This document shows, piece by piece, positions 16,561-24,992 of a DNA stretch of 64,000 bases. Below the pieces are notes generated by a model. That model was given only the letters and a program-made list of their open reading frames with translations, ran no database searches and was not told where the DNA came from. The stretch is from Microbacterium oxydans (lineage in GTDB: Bacteria > Actinomycetota > Actinomycetes > Actinomycetales > Microbacteriaceae). Position numbers and translations under genes: made by a program. The stretch's first letter is position 1; every line of letters begins with the position of its first letter. Location: the NCBI RefSeq assembly GCF_000956525.1, contig NZ_JYIW01000021.1, positions 1 through 64,000 of the forward strand, written 5' to 3'.

Positions 16561-17361
16561 ATGGTCCGTTCCGTTCCGATCCTCGGCAGAGTCCTCGCCA
16601 TCATCCTCGGCGTCGTCGTGACGCTGTACATGCTCGTGCCGCTCATGGTCGTCGCCGGCGCATCCATCGGCGAGAACCGCTTCCTCACGTTCCCCGGCCA
16701 GGGCTTCACACTCGACTGGTACGTCGAGGCGCTCACCTCCGACAAGTACCTCGAACCGTTCCGACTGAGCCTGATGGTCGGCATCACGGTCGCGGTCGTC
16801 GCCGCCTCGATCGGCACCGCAGCCGCGCTGGCACTCACCCGCTTCAAAGTCCCGGGCGGCGCCGCCATCCAGGCACTCCTGATGTCGCCGCTGACGATCC
16901 CCACGATCATCCTCGCCATCGGCGCGCTCTCGATCTCCTCCCTCACGATCGGCGCTCCGAACGTCGGCGTGCTCATCGCGATCCATGTGGTCATCGCGAT
17001 CCCGTACGTCATGCGCACCGTCACGGGTGTCATGACCAGGGCCGACCACTTCACGGAAGAGGCCGCGCGCACACTCGGCGCCAGCGCATGGAACCGCTAC
17101 CGACTCGTCGTGCTCCCCATCGCGCGCCCCGGTATCGCCGCCGGTGCCTTCTTCGCCTTCAACATCTCGTTCGACGATGCGGTCATCGCCCTCTTCCTGC
17201 GCACCCCGCAGCTCGAGACGCTCCCCATCGCCATCTACGGCCAGCTGGAGTTCAGCACCTCGCCCACCGTGGCGGCAGTGTCGACCCTCATGGTCCTGCT
17301 CACCGTCGTCCTCATGATCGCGCTCGAACGCATCATCGGCCTGGGAAGGTTGTTCGTCTGA
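16561..17361 (+). CDS. ABC transporter permease, PotC-like
   Basis: 266 residues with six predicted membrane helices and the coupling loop FTEEAARTLGASAWNRYRLVVLPIARPGI (about 161-189). Pairs with the PotB-like subunit to form the channel. ATG at 16561 directly follows the preceding gene. The stop shares one base with the start of the ATPase gene (TGATG), so translation is coupled. Confidence 0.9.
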   Translation: MVRSVPILGRVLAIILGVVVTLYMLVPLMVVAGASIGENRFLTFPGQGFTLDWYVEALTSDKYLEPFRLSLMVGITVAVVAASIGTAAALALTRFKVPGGAAIQALLMSPLTIPTIILAIGALSISSLTIGAPNVGVLIAIHVVIAIPYVMRTVTGVMTRADHFTEEAARTLGASAWNRYRLVVLPIARPGIAAGAFFAFNISFDDAVIALFLRTPQLETLPIAIYGQLEFSTSPTVAAVSTLMVLLTVVLMIALERIIGLGRLFV

Positions 17362-18401
17362 TGACAACACTCACCATCACCTCACTCACCAAGGACTTCA
17401 AAGGAACGTCGGTGCTCAAGGGCATCGACCTCTCGATGCAGTCGGGGGAGTTCGTCTCTCTGCTCGGCCCCTCCGGGTGCGGCAAGACGACACTCCTCCG
17501 CTGCATCGCGGGGTTGGAGTCGCCCAGCGGCGGCACCATCGAGATCGCAGGACAGGACGTGACCAAGCTCCCGCCGGAGAGGCGCCATCTGGGCATGATG
17601 TTCCAGAGCTACGCCCTCTTCCCGCACATGAGCGTCGTCGAGAACGTGCGGTTCGGACTGCGGATGTCCGGCGAGAAGTCGAAGGCCGAGCAGAAGGAAC
17701 TCGCCGTCCGCGCGCTGGAGCGCGTGCAGATGGGCCACCTCGCCGATCGGATGCCGGCACAGCTGTCCGGTGGACAGCAGCAGCGCGTCGCGCTCGCCCG
17801 TGCGATCGCGTTCGAGCCCCGCGTGCTGCTGCTCGACGAGCCGCTGTCGAACCTCGATGCCCGCCTGCGGGAGGACATGCAGGTCGAGTTGAAGGAACTG
17901 CACCGCACGTTGGGCCTGACCACCGTGTTCGTCACGCACGACCAGGAGGAGGCCATGAGCCTGTCCGATCGGATCGTGCTCATGAACGCCGGGGTGATCG
18001 AGCAGGAGGGTGCTCCGGCCGAGCTCTACGGCGCACCTCGCACGCCGTTCGCAGCCGACTTCATCGGGGCGGCGAACCTGCTGCCGGCCACCCGCAGCGG
18101 CGCCGTGGCGACCCTCGAGGGCACCGACATCCGGGTGCCGATGACCGAGGACGGCCCGGACGGCCCGGGTGAGATCATGCTCCGCCAAGAGGATCTGCGG
18201 CTGTCGCCAGCGGTCGACGGCGCGTCACCCGTGAGCGTCGAGGTCGTCACGCACGTCTACCGTGGAGCGGACATCGTCTACATCGTCGAACTCGCCGGGC
18301 GACGGCTGCGAGTGGTCCGGCCGCGACACGAAGCGCCGATCCCCCTCGGCACAGCCGGTCTCAGCTGGCGCGACGGCTCGGTCCGCTGGATCGCCTCCTG
18401 A
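17361..18401 (+). CDS. ABC transporter ATP-binding protein, PotA-like
   Basis: 346 residues. Walker A GPSGCGKTTLLR, Q-loop MMFQSYALFPHMSV, signature LSGGQQQRVALARAI, Walker B VLLLDEP, D-loop SNLDARLR and H-loop VTHDQEEAMSL are all intact. A C-terminal TOBE domain (about 265-346) is typical of PotA/MalK-type ATPases and may take part in regulation. It ends the operon (dehydrogenase, amidotransferase, DUF3830, binding protein, two permeases, ATPase). The start at 17361 is fixed by the overlap with the permease stop. Confidence 0.93.
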   Translation: MTTLTITSLTKDFKGTSVLKGIDLSMQSGEFVSLLGPSGCGKTTLLRCIAGLESPSGGTIEIAGQDVTKLPPERRHLGMMFQSYALFPHMSVVENVRFGLRMSGEKSKAEQKELAVRALERVQMGHLADRMPAQLSGGQQQRVALARAIAFEPRVLLLDEPLSNLDARLREDMQVELKELHRTLGLTTVFVTHDQEEAMSLSDRIVLMNAGVIEQEGAPAELYGAPRTPFAADFIGAANLLPATRSGAVATLEGTDIRVPMTEDGPDGPGEIMLRQEDLRLSPAVDGASPVSVEVVTHVYRGADIVYIVELAGRRLRVVRPRHEAPIPLGTAGLSWRDGSVRWIAS

Positions 18402-18460
18402 CGGCGGCCGCCCAGGAGCATCCGGTTCCGCGTCGGTCTCCCCGGTCATAGGATCACGGT

Positions 18461-20218
18461 GTGGCCGCCGACGACTCTGCATCCTCTCCCGCCCCCTCCC
18501 GTCGCGGGTTCCTCAAGATGGGTGGTGCGGCGCTGGCCGGCGCGGTGGTCGGTGGGGCCGGCGGGGCGGCGATCGGTGCAGGGATGGCGGCGAACGGCCG
18601 CAGCGGTTTCGCTGCGGCGCCCGATCCCTTCGCCGCACTGACACCTCGGAGCGAACCGGGCTTCGACCACGTCGTGGTGGTGATGGGCGAGAACCGCTCG
18701 TTCGACAACCTGCTCGGCTACCTCTACTCGAAGGAGACGCTGCCCAGCGGCGAGACCTTCGACGGTCTCGCGTTCGGCGACCACAGCAACACCGCGCCGG
18801 ACGGCACGGTCGTTCCGGCGCACGTGCACCAGGGCGACACCGACCGGATCATGAGCATGCCTGATCCGGATCCGGGCGAGGAGTACCCGCACGTCAACAC
18901 GCAGCTGTTCGACACGATCGATCCGAAGTCGAACGCCGACCTGTACGTCGACGGCATGTCCGCACCGTTCAATGCCCCGGTGGCGGGCACGAAGGCGACC
19001 ATGGCCGGGTTCCTCACCGACTACTTCGTCAACCTCAGGCGGCTGCGCAAGGGCGACGAACCCACCCTCGACGAGGCGCGGCAGATCATGGGCTCGTTCT
19101 CGCCAGAGATGCTGCCGGTGCTGTCGACGCTCGCCTCGGAGTTCGCGGTGTTCGACAACTGGTACGCCGGCGTCCCGTCGCAGACGTTCTGCAACCGTTC
19201 CTTCTTCCACGCCTCGACCTCGCACGGTTTCGTGACGAACCAGGCCGGCGGCGGCTACCGGAAGTGGCTCGATGCACCCGCCGCCCCGACGGTCTTCAAC
19301 CGGCTCGAGGACGCCAAGCTCAGCTGGAAGGTCTACATCGACAAGCTGCAGCTCGTCTCCTTCACGGGGATGCTGCACGCAGCCGTGCTGGAGAAGTACT
19401 GGCGCACCGAGCATTTCGGCACGATGGAGGACTTCTACACCGACACGAAGAACGGCACGCTCCCGGCGTACGCGTTCATCGAGCCGCGGATGGTCTACGA
19501 CCACAACGATTTCCACCCGCCGTTCGGGTCGGTGCGCGCGAGCGACGTCGACGGCACGGAGATCTTCGACAGCGCGATCTCCGATGTGCGTGCCGGTGAC
19601 CGGCTCATCCACGACATCTACGAGGCGGTGCGCACGAGCGCCTCGCCGAAGGGGTCGAACGCGGTGAACACCCTGCTGCTGATCACGTTCGATGAGCACG
19701 GCGGATGCTACGACCATGTGCCGCCGCCCTCGGCGACGAAGCCGACACCCGACACGGGGGCCGGCGAGATGGGCTTCACCTTCGACCGACTCGGATGCCG
19801 CGTGCCGGCGATCGCCGTCTCGGCGTACACGCGTCGCGGCACGATCATCCACGATGAGATGCACCACGGCTCGGTCACCGCGACCCTCTCCCGCCTGCAC
19901 GGCCTGAAGCCGTTGAACGACCGCGACCAGTCCGCGAACACGCTCCTCAATGTGGTGAACCTCGACCAGCCGCGGCATCCGGCCGACTGGCCGATCACGG
20001 CACCCGCCTACACACCGCCGAACCCGGAGCAGGGCGCTCCGCACCCCGGCGAGGCCGATCACGACAAGCCGCTCACACCCCCGGCCCGTGGCCTGCTCGG
20101 GCTGCTGATCGCGAAGTACGGTCGCCCTGACGAGCCGGAGCCCGAGACGTTCGCCGACGCCTATCGGCTGCTGCACGAGCACGGTGAAGAGCTCTTCGGG
20201 CCGCCGAAGGGTAGCTGA
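18461..20218 (+). CDS. TAT-exported phosphoesterase of the phospholipase C / acid phosphatase family
   Basis: 585 residues. A twin-arginine signal (SRRGFLKMGGAALAGAVVGG, about 13-32) predicts export of a folded, metal-containing protein. The catalytic domain starts with FDHVVVVMGENRSFDNLLGY, the metal and nucleophile region of the phosphoesterase family (Glu-Asn-Arg-Ser), and has further ligand segments (FIEPRMVYDHNDFHPP; LLITFDEHGGCYDHVPPP). It could act on phospholipids or other phosphoesters outside the cell. GTG at 18461 is the only start that keeps the whole signal. Separate from the upstream operon by 59 bp. Confidence 0.87.
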   Translation: MAADDSASSPAPSRRGFLKMGGAALAGAVVGGAGGAAIGAGMAANGRSGFAAAPDPFAALTPRSEPGFDHVVVVMGENRSFDNLLGYLYSKETLPSGETFDGLAFGDHSNTAPDGTVVPAHVHQGDTDRIMSMPDPDPGEEYPHVNTQLFDTIDPKSNADLYVDGMSAPFNAPVAGTKATMAGFLTDYFVNLRRLRKGDEPTLDEARQIMGSFSPEMLPVLSTLASEFAVFDNWYAGVPSQTFCNRSFFHASTSHGFVTNQAGGGYRKWLDAPAAPTVFNRLEDAKLSWKVYIDKLQLVSFTGMLHAAVLEKYWRTEHFGTMEDFYTDTKNGTLPAYAFIEPRMVYDHNDFHPPFGSVRASDVDGTEIFDSAISDVRAGDRLIHDIYEAVRTSASPKGSNAVNTLLLITFDEHGGCYDHVPPPSATKPTPDTGAGEMGFTFDRLGCRVPAIAVSAYTRRGTIIHDEMHHGSVTATLSRLHGLKPLNDRDQSANTLLNVVNLDQPRHPADWPITAPAYTPPNPEQGAPHPGEADHDKPLTPPARGLLGLLIAKYGRPDEPEPETFADAYRLLHEHGEELFGPPKGS

Positions 20219-20240
20219 CCCCGCCGCCTAGGCTGGGGTC

Positions 20241-20702
20241 ATGACCGACCCCGCCCCGATCGAGACCTTCTGGCACGGGCTGCGGTCGGCCGATCCGACC
20301 CTGCCTGAGGCCGTCCCGGAGGCCTGGGCGTTCGGTGCCACACGAGCGCAGGCCGACGACCTGCTGGCCCTGGTCCTCGACGGCATCAAGACCGGCACGG
20401 CGTCCTCGCTGTGGGACTACGAGGCAACCGGGGATCCCCTCCCGGCCGTCGGCGATCTGAGCATCCTCCTCGACGGTGATGGGATGCCGCGAGCGCTGAT
20501 CGAGACGACGGATGTCCGAATCCGGGCGTTCGACGCGGTGCCTTCCGAGCATGCGTTCGCAGAAGGCGAGGGCGACCTGACGCTCACGCACTGGCGAACG
20601 GTGCACGAGCGGTTCTGGCGCGAGCATTCCGAGAGCCCTCGAGGCTTCGAACCGGACATGCCGGTCGTCTGCGAACTGTTCCGCCTCCGATACCCGCGTT
20701 GA
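20241..20702 (+). CDS. ASCH domain-containing protein
   Basis: 153 residues with the ASCH pattern: W-x-FGA near 32, IKTGTASSLWDYE (about 50-62), PAVGDLSILLDGDG and a TDVRIRAFDAV strand, ending in a W..F....FEPDMPVVCELFRL segment. ASCH is a PUA-like beta barrel proposed to bind RNA or modified nucleosides; some members are amidohydrolases on N4-acylcytidine. The exact role here is open. ATG at 20241 is 22 bp after the phosphoesterase stop. It converges on the surface-protein gene with a 16-bp gap. Confidence 0.85.
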   Translation: MTDPAPIETFWHGLRSADPTLPEAVPEAWAFGATRAQADDLLALVLDGIKTGTASSLWDYEATGDPLPAVGDLSILLDGDGMPRALIETTDVRIRAFDAVPSEHAFAEGEGDLTLTHWRTVHERFWREHSESPRGFEPDMPVVCELFRLRYPR

Positions 20703-20718
20703 GCGCTCGCGTCGCTCC

Positions 20719-22668
20719 TCAGTCGCGGTTCGAGCGGCGTCGGGCGGCGATCAACAGGGTCGCGCCGAGCACCAGCACCACGCCACCGCCGATCGCCCAC
20801 GCGAAGGTCTCCGGTCCGAGCCCGGTCGCCGGCAGTCGAACCCCACCGTTTCCGGGATCGGTCGTCGGGGTGACGGTGTCGGTCGGCGTGGGCGTCGGAG
20901 TCGGGACCACCTCGTCTGGGGCGAGCACGAAGTCGAGGTCCACGATCGCCTCACCCGCGGCCGTGATCGACAGCGTCCGCGTGGCGGTGCCGACGACGGT
21001 CGTGTCATCGGGCGGCATGACCGTGAGCGTGTAGGTGCCGGGCTCCAGCGATCCGAGGCCGAATGCGCCGTCGGCATCCGTGGTCAGCTGCTGCGGGCCG
21101 CCGGGACCGGTGACCTCGATCGTGACCCCGCCGAACGGACCGCCGTCATCGGTGGTGACCGTGCCGCTGAACGCGCCGAGGCGTGCGAGCGCGAAGTCCA
21201 CATCGGTCACGTCGTCTGCCGCGACCTGCTCGGGTCGGGTGCTCGGACCGTCGACGACGTAGCCGTCGGGCGTCGTGATCGCGATGTCGTAGTCACCGGC
21301 GGGGAGCCGCGGGAAGGTGTAGCCGCCAGTGCCGTCGGTCACCGTGGTCAGCGTTCCGCCCGGGCTCGTCGCGGTGACGGTTACTCCGGCCACGCCGGTG
21401 CCGTTCGACGTGACGGTGCCCGAGAGCGTCGGGTTCTCTGCCAGCACGAAGTCGACGTCTTCGATGGGCTCCTCACTGCCGTCAGGGACCTCGAACTCGG
21501 GAGGAGCGCTCGTGATCGTGAAGCCGGGAGGCGCTGTGATCGTCGCGGTGTGGGTGCCCACGGCGATCTGGTCGAACAGATATCGCCCGTCGGCGCCGGT
21601 CGTGGTGGTCTGCCCGTCGATCGTCACGGAGACCCCGGCGATCGGGGTGCCGCCGTCATCGACGACCTGCCCTGAGACGGCGACCGGGATGATGTCGCGA
21701 ACCTCGAAGTCCGCCACTGCATCGGTGTCGGTGAGGTCGGCGGGGATCACGGTCGCCGTGGTCGCGATCTTTCCGGTCGGCGGGCTGACCCGCACCGTGT
21801 AGCCGTCGGTCGCGACGAATCCCGGGAACGAATATGTGCCGTCCGGCGCAGAGGTCGTCGTGCCGACCACCGTGCCGTTCCCGTCGGTGAGGGTGAGCGT
21901 CACGCCATCGAGGGGGCCGTCTGCGATGTCGACCACCGAACCTGTGATGTCGCGGGCGAGGGAGGCGAACCAGGTCTGGTACACCGGGAAGCCCGAGCGG
22001 CGCGTGAAGATGAAGCTGAGCGAGGTGATGGGCGTGCTCGGTTCGAACCACGCCGCCGAACCGCTCGTGTCTGCGGCCGCGGCGTTGCCGGTGAGGGTGA
22101 GCGTGGTCGGATTCCAGGTGGGGACGTCGGTCGCGGCGCCGGTGCATCCCGGCTTGCCGGCGATTCCAGGGGCGCAGTAGTTGAACCCGCCGCGGAAGCC
22201 GAGATCGGCGGCCTGCAGCGGCTGCCCGTCCGTGCCGATCGCCTGGATGCGCACCGAGTCGGCGTCGATGTCGCCGAGCACGAAGGTCCAGCCGGAGGTC
22301 GGGGTGGGCGCGTTGAACGAGTACGTGGTGGTCGAGGGACTCGTGGCGGTGTCGGCCTTCGGCCGCAGGTTCAGATACGGCTGCCCCTGACTGGTGCCGT
22401 ACTTGGCGCCGACGTCGGTTCCCTGCGCGAGCCAGACGGTCGCACCCGAGATCACCCCGACCTGACCGGCGCGCGAGTCGCTCGTGACCGTCGCGCTGAG
22501 TTCGGGCTGCGCGGCGATGTCGACCGAGGTCGTGAACGCGTCGCCCGACCCTGTGAGCGGCTGCCAATCAGCCCAGTCCGAGGTCGTGGCCGCCGATGCC
22601 GGCACGGCGATCGCCACGGCTGCCAGCACGGCGACCGCTCCGACGAGAAGGCTCCTGGGGGCGCGCAT
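20719..22668 (-). CDS. LPATG-anchored surface protein with Cna B/SdrD-like repeats
   Basis: 649 residues: signal peptide (about 1-26, ending ASAA), a globular region of about 200 residues with two Cys (FNYCAPGIAGKPGC) unlike anything I recognise, then four beta-sandwich repeats of about 80 residues in the SdrD/Cna B style (each G-x-V..DDG..I-x-G-V-x-V...G-x-Y-x-F...G-x-Y-x-V), a Pro/Thr stalk (PTPTPTPTDTVTPTTDP), LPATG, a membrane helix and RRRSNRD. Likely a sortase-anchored stalk with a terminal binding head. ATG at 22668. Whether the repeats form isopeptide bonds cannot be seen. Confidence 0.88.
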   Translation of the reverse strand: MRAPRSLLVGAVAVLAAVAIAVPASAATTSDWADWQPLTGSGDAFTTSVDIAAQPELSATVTSDSRAGQVGVISGATVWLAQGTDVGAKYGTSQGQPYLNLRPKADTATSPSTTTYSFNAPTPTSGWTFVLGDIDADSVRIQAIGTDGQPLQAADLGFRGGFNYCAPGIAGKPGCTGAATDVPTWNPTTLTLTGNAAAADTSGSAAWFEPSTPITSLSFIFTRRSGFPVYQTWFASLARDITGSVVDIADGPLDGVTLTLTDGNGTVVGTTTSAPDGTYSFPGFVATDGYTVRVSPPTGKIATTATVIPADLTDTDAVADFEVRDIIPVAVSGQVVDDGGTPIAGVSVTIDGQTTTTGADGRYLFDQIAVGTHTATITAPPGFTITSAPPEFEVPDGSEEPIEDVDFVLAENPTLSGTVTSNGTGVAGVTVTATSPGGTLTTVTDGTGGYTFPRLPAGDYDIAITTPDGYVVDGPSTRPEQVAADDVTDVDFALARLGAFSGTVTTDDGGPFGGVTIEVTGPGGPQQLTTDADGAFGLGSLEPGTYTLTVMPPDDTTVVGTATRTLSITAAGEAIVDLDFVLAPDEVVPTPTPTPTDTVTPTTDPGNGGVRLPATGLGPETFAWAIGGGVVLVLGATLLIAARRRSNRD

Positions 22669-22746
22669 GCGGCCAGGCTATACCGATATATCAGGGCAGA
22701 ACAGGTTTCGCCCCTGACGGATGCAGCGCCGCCCGAGCCGACCGGA

Positions 22747-23232
22747 TCAGGTGAGCCGCATGCAGACGAGCTCGGGACGGGCGTCCCAGGACTCGACGGG
22801 AGTGAACCCGAGCGCGAGATACATGCCGATCGCCTGCTCCCGCCACGCCCAGACCGACAGCCGCAGCGGACGCGCAGACTCATCGATCGCATGCCGCAGG
22901 AGCGCGCCGCCGACCCCACGTCCACGGCTCGCGGGGCTGGTCCAGAAGCGCTTGATCTCGTCTCCCTCGGCATCCGCCGCCCCGACGATCAGCACGCCGC
23001 ACGGAGTCCCGTCCAGCGTCGCCAGCAACGTGCGCTTGTCGGCGAACGCCGTCGCAGGATCGGCGATCTCCCTCGCGTAGCGCTGGTCGAGCGAAGCATC
23101 CGCGTCCGCCAACCCTCGCTCGGCCTTCTCGGCCTCGGTCTGCAGCAGGTAGTCGCGGACGAGCGATGCCACGGCATCCGTGTCTTCAGGGAAACGCGCG
23201 GTCCTGACGACGGGAGCATGAGGATCTGTCAC
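22747..23232 (-). CDS. GNAT-family N-acetyltransferase
   Basis: 161 residues. The acetyl-CoA loop FWTSPASRGRGVGGALLRHAI (Q/R-x-x-G-x-G/A pattern) and the C-terminal MYLALGFTPVESW segment define the GNAT fold. The acceptor is unknown. ATG at 23232 overlaps the stop of the upstream NTF2-like gene (ATGA), so the two are co-translated. Confidence 0.88.
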   Translation of the reverse strand: MTDPHAPVVRTARFPEDTDAVASLVRDYLLQTEAEKAERGLADADASLDQRYAREIADPATAFADKRTLLATLDGTPCGVLIVGAADAEGDEIKRFWTSPASRGRGVGGALLRHAIDESARPLRLSVWAWREQAIGMYLALGFTPVESWDARPELVCMRLT

Positions 23233-23627
23233 GGTTCGAGCGTATTGCCGCTGATGCGATCAGACGAGCTGGTATCGCGCGCTGCCGGCGTTCCCTGATG
23301 GAAGAAGCACTGCACTGATTCCCCCGTCCTCCGCCAGAGCGACGAGCGCAGGCTCGTCCGCCCTCCGAACTGCAGGCGATACGTGAGCAGCACCGTATCG
23401 AGCGAGATCACTCGCGCTCCACGTTCGCTGATCCTCACCTCGGCATCAGCTTCGATGTCGTCCACGAGCGCTGCGACGACCTCGGCTCGATCCCAGCGTC
23501 TGCCCGACTGCCCGATCTCGGAGAAGTCCGGGGCGAGCAATTCACGGAGGCGTGTCTCGCTGCCGCGTACTCCCGGGGAGAGCAGCGCTTCCTCTCCCCG
23601 CCATGCGAGCTCGGTCAGATCATCCAT
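23229..23627 (-). CDS. NTF2-like/DUF4440-type protein
   Basis: 132 residues (from ATG at 23627; ATG at 23639 is possible). The pattern of an N-terminal helix, LLAPDFSEIGQSGRRWDRAEVVAAL, and strands ending SSLWRRTGESVQCFFHQGTP is the cone-shaped NTF2-like fold seen in DUF4440 and small polyketide-cyclase-like proteins. No catalytic residues are obvious. The longer frame to 23696 would overlap the neighbouring oxidoreductase and is rejected. Coupled to the acetyltransferase downstream. Confidence 0.75.
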   Translation of the reverse strand: MDDLTELAWRGEEALLSPGVRGSETRLRELLAPDFSEIGQSGRRWDRAEVVAALVDDIEADAEVRISERGARVISLDTVLLTYRLQFGGRTSLRSSLWRRTGESVQCFFHQGTPAARDTSSSDRISGNTLEP

Positions 23628-23650
23628 GCGTCCGACCATATCGATGCAGG

Positions 23651-24706
23651 TCAGACCGGGTCGCCCTGCACCGGCCCCTCGAAGTTCGGCTTCCACCCCA
23701 GTGCCGGAGCGACGTGCTCGGCGAACGCCTGCAGCACGTGCAGGTTGTACTCCGGTCCGAGCTGGTTCGGGATCGTGAGCATCAGGGTGTCAGCCGCCAT
23801 CACGGCCTCGTCCTGCTTCAACTGCTCGATCAGCACGTCGGGCTCGGCCGCGTAGGTCTTGCCGAACGTGGAACGGAAACCGTCGATCACGCCGATCTGG
23901 TCGCCGCTGTCGGCGCTGCGCAGCCCGAAGTAGGCGCGGTCCATGTCGTTGATCAGCGGGAAGACGCTGCGGCTCACCGAGACGCGCGGGCTGCCGGTGT
24001 GACCGGCCTCCTTGTACGCGGAGCGGAACAGGTCGATCTGCTCGCGCTGGAGCTGGTCGAAGGGTGCGCCTGTCGCCTCGGTGATGAGCGTCGAACTCAT
24101 CAGGTTCAAGCCCTTGCGTCCGGTCTCCTCGGCCGTCGCGCGCGAGCCGGAACCCCACCAGATGTGGTCGCGGAGCGTCGGCGACTGCGGTTCGATCGCG
24201 AGGTAGCGTCCCTCGCCGACCATGCGGGGGTCGCCCTGGGCGAGCCGCTCGCCGTCGATCGCGCGCAGGAAGATGTCGAACTTCTCACGGGCCAGCACGC
24301 TGCCGCGTTCCGGGTCCTCCTCGTCGCGGAAGCCGAAGGCCTCGTAGCCGCGCAGTGCGGTCTCGGGTGAACCGCGGCTCACGCCGAGTGCGATTCGGCC
24401 GTCGGCGATCCAGTCGAGCGCTGCTGCCTCCTCGGCGAACTGCATCGGGTTCTCGTACCGCATGTCGATCACGCCGGTGCCGACCTCGATGCGCTTCGTG
24501 CGGGCGGCCATCGCCGACAGCAACGGCATCGGCGATGCGGCCTGCTTCGCCCAGTGGTGCACGCGGACGGATGCGCCGTTCACGCCGATCTCGTCAGCAC
24601 CCTCGGCGATCTCGATGGTCTGCTTCAGCATGTCGCCGGCGGTGCGGGTCGCCGAGCCCTGCACATCGCCGTAGTGCCCGAACGAGAGGAATCCGAAAGC
24701 CTTCAT
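23651..24706 (-). CDS. LLM-class flavin-dependent oxidoreductase
   Basis: 351-residue member of the luciferase-like monooxygenase family (TIM barrel using FMN or F420). The N-terminal FGFLSFGHYGD strand, VNGASVRVHHWAKQAASPMPLLSAMAARTKRIEVGTGV and DGRIALGVSRGSPE are family features. Substrate unknown. ATG at 24706. Its upstream region (24707-24983) carries no gene and is bounded by a 27-bp direct repeat. Confidence 0.9.
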   Translation of the reverse strand: MKAFGFLSFGHYGDVQGSATRTAGDMLKQTIEIAEGADEIGVNGASVRVHHWAKQAASPMPLLSAMAARTKRIEVGTGVIDMRYENPMQFAEEAAALDWIADGRIALGVSRGSPETALRGYEAFGFRDEEDPERGSVLAREKFDIFLRAIDGERLAQGDPRMVGEGRYLAIEPQSPTLRDHIWWGSGSRATAEETGRKGLNLMSSTLITEATGAPFDQLQREQIDLFRSAYKEAGHTGSPRVSVSRSVFPLINDMDRAYFGLRSADSGDQIGVIDGFRSTFGKTYAAEPDVLIEQLKQDEAVMAADTLMLTIPNQLGPEYNLHVLQAFAEHVAPALGWKPNFEGPVQGDPV

Positions 24707-24717
24707 GTTCTATTCGA

Positions 24718-24992
24718 ACGCATGGATGCTGCGGGCTATTCCGCACCCGCGGATCACAGCATCCTCGGCGTTCCAGCATCCCTCGGCTCTTGCGGCACCC
24801 GCAGGTGTCTCACATGGTCGCCTCAGTCTCGCCGACCCGGCCATCTGCGCCACCTCCAGAAGGGGAGGTGACGCGAATGGACGCGTCGTGGCTCATCAAG
24901 CGGCCATCTGCGACCCCCGCCGAGGCACGCCCGACAGCAGCAGCCCCCCAAAGCAGGGGAACACCACGCATGGATGCTGCGGGCTATTCCGC
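24718..24992. repeat. 27-bp exact direct repeats bounding a gene-free 220-bp segment
   Basis: ACGCATGGATGCTGCGGGCT followed by ATTCCGC occurs at 24718-24744 and again at 24966-24992. The right copy overlaps the last codons and stop of the methyltransferase gene. A second, imperfect pair (CGGCCATCTGCG at about 24839 and 24900) lies inside. No coding frame is convincing between them. Origin as a partial tandem duplication or the scar of an excised insertion is possible. Confidence 0.8.
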
